Source of the DNA: Thermohalobaculum sp035512995
Lineage (GTDB): Bacteria; Pseudomonadota; Alphaproteobacteria; Rhodobacterales; Rhodobacteraceae
Length of the DNA stretch: 16,542 nt
Reading direction: 5' to 3'
Assembly: GCA_035512995.1 (NCBI GenBank)
Contig: DATKCY010000359.1
Location: 1 to 16,542 of the forward strand
Positions within the stretch are counted from its first letter, which is position 1; every line of letters starts with the position of its first letter. Below are positions 7,115-12,919 of the stretch, one piece after another. A model generated the notes under the pieces. The model was given only the letters and a program-made list of their open reading frames with translations. It was not told the origin of the DNA and searched no databases. The translations under genes and the position numbers were made by a program.

Positions 7115-10100
7115 GGCCGCCCCCCGTCCCCGTCCGCCGCGCCGGGCGGCGCTCCGGCCCCCGCGTTCAGTCGGTCGAAGTACTCGAGAATCAGGCGACG
7201 CGCGGAGTTCGACACGCCGGTCAGGGCGGCGTCGGTCGGATACGGATAGCGCGGACCGGCCTCGATGTCGTCCCGCGGCTCGGGCACGGCGCCCGGGCGC
7301 GACAGGTCGGCCGCCTGCGACTCGCGGCGCGTCGGGTCCTCGTCGCGCTCGAGCGAGCGGCCGGCGTCGAGCAGCCGCCGGAACAGTCGCTCCTGGCGCT
7401 CGAGCGTCTGCCGGTCGAGCGTGCCGCCGCGCAGCTCGCTGGCGATCTCGCCCGCCTCTGCCGACAGCAGGTCCGCACGGGCCGGCAGGTCGCGCGCCTC
7501 GGGCCGCCGCGCGAGCTCGTCGAGCTGGCGGGCGATCTCCTGCTGGCGCTCGGCCAGGCGGCGCATCTGCATCGCCATCGGCTGGCCGCTCTGCTGCATC
7601 ATCATCAGCCCGCCCGACTCGCGGTTCAGCCCGGCCTGGCTCTGGCTCATCTGCGCGAGCTGATCGAGCATCTCCTCCATGCCGGTGGCCGACCCCGCGT
7701 TCTCGACCTGCTGGCGGCTCGCCATCAGCCGGCCGGCCAGGTCGTTCAGGGTCTCGACCAGGGCCCGGCCGTCGGCGGACGCCGTGCGGGGCTGGCCCTG
7801 GCCCGAGCTCAGCGACTCGCCGAGCGTCTGCATGCGCTCGCGCGCGTTGGCGGCGCTCCGGCCGACCGTCTCGTCGATCAGGGCCGTGCGGCGCCCGGCC
7901 TCCGCCAGCGATTCGAGCAGCCGGTCAAGGCCCTGCACGAGCGCCGCCTGCCGGCCCGCGAGCTCGGCCGGATCGTTCGCGCCGGCGCCCAGCTCGTCGG
8001 CCAGCACCCCCTGCTCGCCGGCCAGGTCGAGGGCCTCGGCGGTCGCGCGCTCGATCGCTTCGAGGGCCTCCTGCTTCCAGTCCTCGTTCAACATCTGCCC
8101 GGCCTGCTGCATCGACTCGGCGGCCTGCTCCATCTGGCCGGCCGCTTGCGAGGCCGACTGGCCGCCGGCGCTCTGCTGCTGCGGACTGCCGCTGCGGGCG
8201 CCTTCGGACGCGTCGCGCATCCCGTCCGCCGCGTCCGACGCCGCCTGCATCCCGCGGCTCACCGAATCGGCGGCCCCGTCGAGGCCGTGCTGCTCAAGCT
8301 GCTCACGCAGCCGCTCCATCTGCTCCGCCAGCCGCTCGGCGTCCGCCGCCGCCTGCGCCTCGGCGTCGGCCCATTCGCCGCTCGCGTCGAACGACTCGGC
8401 GAGCGCCGACTGCCGCTCGGCCAGTTGCCGGGCCGTCTCGACGGCCTCCTTCATCGACTGCTCGGTCGCCACGCGCTCCATCAGCGACAGGGTGCGCTCG
8501 AGCCGACTCTCGAGCTCGCGCAGGGTGCTGGACAGCTCGCCGAGCTCCTGCCGGGTGCGAGGCTGCTCCAGGTTGCGGAGTGCCTCCTCGAGCTGCCGCA
8601 GCCGCTCGCCGAGGCCCGTTTCCTCGATCTGCCGGAACAGCTCCTCGAGCTGCGCGAGCTTCTCGCGCATCGCGGCGTCCGACATGCCCGATTCCTCGGC
8701 CCCGGCGCGCAGCTCCTCCATCTCGCGCTGCAACTCGCCCAGACGCTGCTCGAGCGCCTCGCCGCGTTCGAGCACCCGGCGCGCCTCCTCGGTGGCACCG
8801 AACTCCGCCTGTTCGCGCCCGCCCTGCTCGGACTGGTTCCCCTCGCGGCCCCGCGAGCGCCGCTCCGCGTCGCGGGCCGCCCGGGCGAGGTCGGCCGCGT
8901 CGTCGCGCAGCTCGCGTCCGCTGCGCGCCAGCTCGCCCGCCGTCTCGGCCGCCGAGCGCCGGAGCTCCGACATCGTCGGCACGTACACCTTGAACGTGTC
9001 GGAGTGGACGATGCCGTGGCCGGGATTTCCGTCGCCCGCGCGGGCCGTGTAGAACAGCGTGTCGCCGGGCACGAGCTCGAGCACGTCGAGCCGCAGCACC
9101 GGCCGCAGCACGAGCCGGTCGATCCGGTCGCGCGGGCTGTCGGCCTGCCACAGCGGCACGGCCCGGGGCTCGCTCTGCAGACCGGCCTCCGACACGCGCC
9201 AGGTCTCGAGATCGACCACGCCGAGGCCGATGTCGTCACGGGCGTCGATCACCAGCGGCAGGCGGAGATCGACGCTGGCAGCCGTGTCGCGCCCCGGATA
9301 GGTGATCAGCACCTCGGGCGGGGCGTCGGGAACCATCCGTACTTCGAACGGCGCCGGGGGACGCAGGCCGGGCAGCTCGCCGGCCGGCTCGAACGTCCAC
9401 GCCCAGGCTCCGTCGCGGTGCGGCCGCCAGTCGGCCGTGAACCGGTCGCCCTCGACCTCGAGCTCCACGCGCGCCCCGGCGGCCGTGTCGGCGAGGGCGG
9501 CGGCGGCGAGCGGCTCGTTCGTGCGGCCGCGGATCCGCACCAGCGTGCCGACCGGCAGCTCGAGCACGCCGCCCGGCGCGCCGAGCGTCTCGGCCGGGCG
9601 CCCGAGGTAGGCGGGATAGCGCAGCTCGACCGTCAGCTCGGTGACGAGCAGCGGATCGAGCGGCTGGACCGTGAACCGGTCGGAGCGCGAGCCGTCGTCG
9701 CCTTCGACCCAGTAAGCGGTCGGGGCGTCGACCGGTCCCGTCTCGCCGCGGGCCCGGCCGCGTTCGTCCACCCCGACCCGGGCGCGGCGGATCGGCTCGC
9801 TTTCGGCCTGCCAGGCGATCGAGACCGAATCGCGCTGCGGGGCGACGGCCCTGACGCGCAGCGGCTCGCCCCGGAGCACGGCCGTGTCCCCCGGCGCGAT
9901 CACGATGCGCGGCGGGGGCGGCGGGAACGCGGTGGCCCACGGGCGGCTGAGCGCCTCGGCCGCCTTCGCGGTGCGGGCCGGTGCCCTGGACGCCAGCAGG
10001 ACGAGGCCGCCGAGCGCCAGCGCGAACAGCACGCCCCCCACGATGATCCGGCGGCCGACCAGGCGCAGGGTGTCAGGGAACAGCTCCCAGTCCTCGCGCG

Positions 10101-10503
10101 CCGCCAGTGCGTCGGCCACCCGGTCGCGCCCCAGCCGGGCGAGCGACACCGAGCCGCCGCGCGTCGGCGTCGCCAGCTCGAGCGCCCCGGCGAGCTGCCC
10201 GCGGCGCAGCCCGATCGAGCGCTCGACCTCGGGCACCAGCACCGGCTCGCGGCTGTCGTCCAGGAAGCGGCGCGCCACGAGGGCGACGAGCACACCGCCG
10301 CCGACGGCGAGCAGGCTGAGGCCGAGCGGAATCCACGAGCCCGGCCGGTGGACGGCCTGCTCGGGCAGCAGCGCCGCAATGCTGATCGCCACGGCCACGA
10401 CCGCCACGACGAGCGCCGCCGCCGTCATGCCGAGCGCCAGGCGCACGCGCGCCGCCAGCCGGCCGATCCGGCCGAGTTCACCCGACTGTCGTGTTCCGCT
10501 CAT
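7111..10503 (-). CDS. DUF4175-type membrane protein with long helical tail
   Basis: 1130 residues. Hydrophobic helices at about 22-45, 57-78 and 152-172 anchor it in the inner membrane. Residues 200-508 look like several Ig-like beta domains with segments I associate with DUF4175: RYPAYLGRP (295-303), APPEVLITYPGRD (394-406) and ARDDIGLGVVDL (421-432). From about 511 to 1060 it is nearly all charged helix/coiled coil, interrupted by a Gln/Ser/Ala low-complexity stretch (771-803) and a Met/Gln cluster (967-988). The C-terminus ends in a helix with LILEYFDRLN (1104-1113). The family's function is unknown; relatives in Bacteroidota, as I recall, lie near MoxR/BatA-type envelope stress genes, none of which is seen here. 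The ATG at 10503 has GGGAG 5 bases upstream and lies 26 bases inside rsmI, so the two are co-transcribed. Confidence 0.88.
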   Translation of the reverse strand: MSGTRQSGELGRIGRLAARVRLALGMTAAALVVAVVAVAISIAALLPEQAVHRPGSWIPLGLSLLAVGGGVLVALVARRFLDDSREPVLVPEVERSIGLRRGQLAGALELATPTRGGSVSLARLGRDRVADALAAREDWELFPDTLRLVGRRIIVGGVLFALALGGLVLLASRAPARTAKAAEALSRPWATAFPPPPPRIVIAPGDTAVLRGEPLRVRAVAPQRDSVSIAWQAESEPIRRARVGVDERGRARGETGPVDAPTAYWVEGDDGSRSDRFTVQPLDPLLVTELTVELRYPAYLGRPAETLGAPGGVLELPVGTLVRIRGRTNEPLAAAALADTAAGARVELEVEGDRFTADWRPHRDGAWAWTFEPAGELPGLRPPAPFEVRMVPDAPPEVLITYPGRDTAASVDLRLPLVIDARDDIGLGVVDLETWRVSEAGLQSEPRAVPLWQADSPRDRIDRLVLRPVLRLDVLELVPGDTLFYTARAGDGNPGHGIVHSDTFKVYVPTMSELRRSAAETAGELARSGRELRDDAADLARAARDAERRSRGREGNQSEQGGREQAEFGATEEARRVLERGEALEQRLGELQREMEELRAGAEESGMSDAAMREKLAQLEELFRQIEETGLGERLRQLEEALRNLEQPRTRQELGELSSTLRELESRLERTLSLMERVATEQSMKEAVETARQLAERQSALAESFDASGEWADAEAQAAADAERLAEQMERLREQLEQHGLDGAADSVSRGMQAASDAADGMRDASEGARSGSPQQQSAGGQSASQAAGQMEQAAESMQQAGQMLNEDWKQEALEAIERATAEALDLAGEQGVLADELGAGANDPAELAGRQAALVQGLDRLLESLAEAGRRTALIDETVGRSAANARERMQTLGESLSSGQGQPRTASADGRALVETLNDLAGRLMASRQQVENAGSATGMEEMLDQLAQMSQSQAGLNRESGGLMMMQQSGQPMAMQMRRLAERQQEIARQLDELARRPEARDLPARADLLSAEAGEIASELRGGTLDRQTLERQERLFRRLLDAGRSLERDEDPTRRESQAADLSRPGAVPEPRDDIEAGPRYPYPTDAALTGVSNSARRLILEYFDRLNAGAGAPPGAADGDGGRP

Positions 10504-11419
10504 CTCCGCTCCCGTCCTCGGCCCCCGCCTCGTCCCCTGCGTTCTCCCCCGCCTCCAGCGCCAGCTCGTACGCCGCGTTGCGCGCCAGCCCGTAGTCCCG
10601 CCGCAGCGCGGCGGCGATCTCCCGCGTGCTCGCGCCCTCGCCGGCCAGCCGGCGGGCGCTCGCCCGCACCTCCGCCGGGTCGGGCTCGCCCGGGCCGCCG
10701 GCCTTTCCGGGGCTGGCCGCGCCCGCCGCCGCGGGACGCGCCCGGTCGATCACGACCGTGACCTCGCCGCGCACTTCCGCTTCACGGTAATAGTCGGCGA
10801 GGCTCGCCACCGTTCCACGCCGCACCTGTTCGTGCAGCTTCGTGAGCTCGCGGCAGACGCAGGCGGGCGTCTCCCCGAGGCCGGTCTCCGCCAGGTCGTC
10901 CAGCAGCCGTCCGAGCCGGTTCGGCGACTCGAACGCGACCACGGTCAGGTCGAGCGCGGCGCACTTCCGCAGCCACGCCTCGCGCTTGCCGCCGGCGCGC
11001 GGTGGGAAGCCGAGAAACGCGAACTCGTCGGCCCCGAACCCCGAGGCAGCGAGCGCGGCCAGCACGGCCGACGGGCCGGGGATTGGAACGACGAGCAGGC
11101 CCGCGTCGGCCACCGCGCGCACCAGCGCGGCGCCGGGGTCCGACACCGACGGCGTGCCGGCGTCGGTCACGAGGGCGCGGTCCTCGCCCGCCGCGAGCGC
11201 CGCGAGCACCTCGTCCACCCGCTCGCGCTCGTTGTGGGCGTGCAGGGACACGAGCCGCGCGGCGAGGTCGAAGTGGCGGACCAGCTTCAGGGTGCGGCGG
11301 GTGTCCTCGGCATAGATCACCGGCACGCGCCCGAGCGTCTCGAGCGCGCGCGGCGACAGGTCGGCGAGGTTGCCGATCGGGGTCGCCACCAGGTACAGGG
11401 TGCCTGGGTCAGCGGACAT
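10478..11419 (-). CDS. rsmI: 16S rRNA (cytidine(1402)-2'-O)-methyltransferase RsmI
   Basis: 313 residues. Methylates the 2'-OH of C1402 in 16S rRNA with S-adenosylmethionine, tuning the ribosomal P site. Tetrapyrrole-methylase-fold motifs are all visible: LVATPIGNL (10-18), AEDTRR (37-42), HAHNE (60-64), LVTDAGTPSVSDPG (83-96) and PGPSAVLAAL (from 114). The C-terminal third carries the usual helical region with STREIAAAL, followed by an acidic tail. I place the start at the ATG at 11419, with AGG 6 bases upstream; a GTG one codon earlier (11422) is possible but too close to that site. It is the first gene of a tight operon whose other members have no known link to rRNA. trxA lies 87 bases upstream on the same strand, across a hairpin. 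Confidence 0.96.
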   Translation of the reverse strand: MSADPGTLYLVATPIGNLADLSPRALETLGRVPVIYAEDTRRTLKLVRHFDLAARLVSLHAHNERERVDEVLAALAAGEDRALVTDAGTPSVSDPGAALVRAVADAGLLVVPIPGPSAVLAALAASGFGADEFAFLGFPPRAGGKREAWLRKCAALDLTVVAFESPNRLGRLLDDLAETGLGETPACVCRELTKLHEQVRRGTVASLADYYREAEVRGEVTVVIDRARPAAAGAASPGKAGGPGEPDPAEVRASARRLAGEGASTREIAAALRRDYGLARNAAYELALEAGENAGDEAGAEDGSGDERNTTVG

Positions 11420-11438
11420 CACGTGCCTGTCAACGCGA

Positions 11439-11469
11439 GCGCCCTCCGCCGTTGCCGGCCGGAGGGCGC
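11439..11469 (-). terminator. Perfect 10-bp hairpin between trxA and rsmI
   Basis: Arms GCGCCCTCCG (11439-11448) and CGGAGGGCGC (11460-11469) are fully complementary around an 11-base loop. The hairpin lies 37 bases past the trxA stop and 19 bases before the rsmI ATG. There is no U tract, so it may only attenuate readthrough from trxA or stabilise the trxA mRNA end. Confidence 0.45.
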
Positions 11470-11506
11470 GATCGGGGACGCCGCGTGCTCGACGTGCGCG
11501 CCCGGT

Positions 11507-11836
11507 TCAGGCGTGCGCCTTGATCAGCTCTTCGAGCTGTCCCTTCGAGCGGACGCCGACGACCGTCTCGACCAGCTCTCCATCCTTGAAATAGAGAATG
11601 CTCGGGATCGAGCGGACGTTGAATTTCTCGGTGACGCGGCGGTTCGAGTCGACGTCGAGCTTGCCGATCTTGACCTTGCCGGCGTACTCCTCGGCCAGGC
11701 TCTCGATCGCCGGCGCGACGGCGTGGCATGGGCCGCACCACTCGGCCCAGAAATCGACGATCGCGAGGCCTTCGCCCCGCTCGATCTCCTCGCCGAAGCT
11801 CTCGTCGGTGATCTCGAGTACGTGTTCGTTCGCCAT
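11507..11836 (-). CDS. trxA: Thioredoxin
   Basis: 109 residues, the normal size of a cytoplasmic thioredoxin, which reduces protein disulfides and is recycled by thioredoxin reductase. The redox motif WCGPC is at residues 33-37 after the typical VDFWAEW strand; the cis-Pro loop RSIPSILYF and the closing GVRSKGQLEELI helix are also present. The residue after the motif is His (CGPCH), where many thioredoxins have Lys or Arg. The ATG at 11836 is chosen because AGGAG lies 9 bases upstream and the protein then starts as the family does. The frame stays open for 34 more codons upstream, but that extension is not thioredoxin-like. It is divergent from the epimerase gene, with an 84-base gap. Confidence 0.97.
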   Translation of the reverse strand: MANEHVLEITDESFGEEIERGEGLAIVDFWAEWCGPCHAVAPAIESLAEEYAGKVKIGKLDVDSNRRVTEKFNVRSIPSILYFKDGELVETVVGVRSKGQLEELIKAHA

Positions 11837-11845
11837 TATGCGCTG

Positions 11846-11850
11846 CTCCT
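11846..11850 (-). promoter_or_regulatory. trxA ribosome binding site
   Basis: AGGAG on the minus strand, 9 bases before the ATG at 11836. It decides that start against in-frame upstream codons. Confidence 0.7.
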
Positions 11851-11867
11851 CGCTCCGTTCGGATGCG

Positions 11868-11895
11868 TTTGGATGTGCGGTTGGATGGATAATCT
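11868..11895 (+). promoter_or_regulatory. Weak candidate promoter for the epimerase gene
   Basis: TAATCT (11890-11895) fits the TANNNT pattern; a poor -35-like TTTGGA lies at 11868-11873 with 16-base spacing. If used, transcription would start near 11902, which would exclude the upstream ATG codons at 11873 and 11885 and leave GTG 11921 as the start. Tentative. Confidence 0.2.
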
Positions 11896-11920
11896 TCGCG
11901 TGCAGGTCTACGTTCCTCGC

Positions 11921-12328
11921 GTGAACAAGATCGACCACATAGGAATCGCGGTCAATTCCCTCGCCGACGCCGTTCCGGTGTTCTCCGCCCTGCTCGGATC
12001 AAACGTCTCCGGCACGGAGGATGTTCCCTCGGAAGGCGTGCGCGTGGCGTTCTTCGGCGCCGGCACGGGTCGCGTCGAGCTGCTCGAGGCGACCGGTCCC
12101 GACTCGCCCGTCGCGCGTTTTCTCGCCCGGCGCGGCGAGGGCGTGCACCACCTGTGCCTGGCGGTGGTCGACCTCGAGGCCGCCCTCGAACGGGCGGAGG
12201 CCGCCGGGCTGCGCGCGCTCGAGCCGCGGATCCGCGAGGGCGCCGGCGGACACCGGGTCGCCTTCCTCCACCCGGGCACGACGTCGGGCGTGCTGATCGA
12301 ACTCAGCGAGGCGGGCGGCGCGCCCTGA
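11921..12328 (+). CDS. mce: Methylmalonyl-CoA epimerase (VOC family)
   Basis: 135 residues from the GTG at 11921, close to the family's usual length. Interconverts (2R)- and (2S)-methylmalonyl-CoA, linking propionyl-CoA carboxylase to methylmalonyl-CoA mutase. The protein starts with KIDHIGIAV, as epimerases do, and shows two betaalphabetabetabeta modules. Candidate metal ligands are H6, E53 (RVELLEA), H76 or H77 (VHHLCLAV) and E127 (VLIELSE). In-frame ATGs at 11873 and 11885 would add 16 or 12 residues that do not resemble the family. No mutase or carboxylase gene is in the window. It could be another VOC enzyme, but the N-terminal and HHLCLAV blocks favour the epimerase. Divergent from trxA; its stop is 8 bases from the convergent lipoprotein stop. 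Confidence 0.9.
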   Translation: MNKIDHIGIAVNSLADAVPVFSALLGSNVSGTEDVPSEGVRVAFFGAGTGRVELLEATGPDSPVARFLARRGEGVHHLCLAVVDLEAALERAEAAGLRALEPRIREGAGGHRVAFLHPGTTSGVLIELSEAGGAP

Positions 12329-12336
12329 CCGCCGCC

Positions 12337-12849
12337 TCAGTTGCCGCCGCCGCTCAGGCGGTCGGCCTGCAGCTGCTCGACGTACCAGCGGCCGCGGCCG
12401 TCGTGGGTCGTGACGAACGGGACCAGTACGTCTCCCTTCCGGGTTCCGACCATCCGCACCTCGTAACGCGTGCGGTTCGGGCCCAGCCCGGCGAGGTCCG
12501 CGAGCCGGAGCTCGTAGTCACGGTGCTTGAGCAGCCGCGACAGGACCACCATGCGCGGCTCGATCTCGGCCACGCCGAACCGCTCGATCGCCGCCCCCTC
12601 CGCCGTCCCGAACACGGCCCACATGCTCTGGTAGTCTTCGGCCTGGGCCGCATCGAGGAACTGGACGATGGCCGCCTCGGACGACTCCGCCCCGTACCCG
12701 CCGACCGGCGATGCCACGCCGGGCTCCTGCGATCCGCCGGAGCCGCAGGCGCTGAGCACGAGAAGCAGGCCGGTCGCGGCAGCGCGGGCGGGGCCGCGGC
12801 GGGCGGTGGTCCCGCGGCGGGCGGTCGAAGTCGTGAACGATCGGGTCAA
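12337..12849 (-). CDS. Small predicted lipoprotein, function unknown
   Basis: 170 residues from a TTG start at 12849. The start is chosen because GGAGG lies 5 bases upstream; the frame stays open to an ATG at 12921, which lies inside clpB and has no such site. The N-terminus has several Arg residues and a hydrophobic stretch leading to LLLVLSAC, a good lipobox with the lipidated Cys at residue 35. After a Gly/Ser-rich linker comes a compact alpha+beta domain with FLDAAQAEDYQSMWAVFG and, near the end, RGRWYVEQLQ, the look of NTF2/SnoaL-like small lipoproteins (inference only). Within the signal region the pentapeptide TARRG occurs twice. The gene follows clpB by 68 bases on the same strand, but nothing shows co-transcription. 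Confidence 0.78.
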   Translation of the reverse strand: MTRSFTTSTARRGTTARRGPARAAATGLLLVLSACGSGGSQEPGVASPVGGYGAESSEAAIVQFLDAAQAEDYQSMWAVFGTAEGAAIERFGVAEIEPRMVVLSRLLKHRDYELRLADLAGLGPNRTRYEVRMVGTRKGDVLVPFVTTHDGRGRWYVEQLQADRLSGGGN

Positions 12850-12854
12850 GCGGG

Positions 12855-12859
12855 CCTCC
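12855..12859 (-). promoter_or_regulatory. Ribosome binding site fixing a TTG start
   Basis: GGAGG on the minus strand, 5 bases before TTG 12849. It is one of the best Shine-Dalgarno matches in the window and decides the lipoprotein start. Confidence 0.65.
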
Positions 12860-12903
12860 GGTTGATCAGCGTGAATCGCTTGCATCTCGAGCCAATGTGG
12901 CGC

Positions 12904-12919
12904 GACGGGCCGCCCGGTC
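12904..12919 (-). terminator. Short hairpin overlapping the clpB stop
   Basis: On the minus strand the bases from inside the clpB stop codon onward (GACCGGGCGGCCCGTC) can fold as GAC/GTC plus GGG/CCC with one bulged C. It is short, lacks a U tract and is only a weak terminator candidate. Confidence 0.2.

Noticed and set aside
5306..10761. Several long plus-strand open frames (for example 5306-7249, 6744-8993, 8146-10761) opposite the TPR and DUF4175-like genes
   Set aside because: Low-complexity Arg/Ala/Pro or Leu/Arg/Gly composition, mutually overlapping, no ribosome sites or domains; typical antisense shadows at high GC.
11428..11433. Consensus -35 TTGACA on the minus strand just before rsmI
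   Set aside because: The matching -10 position falls inside the rsmI coding region and reads GACCCA, which is not a -10 element.
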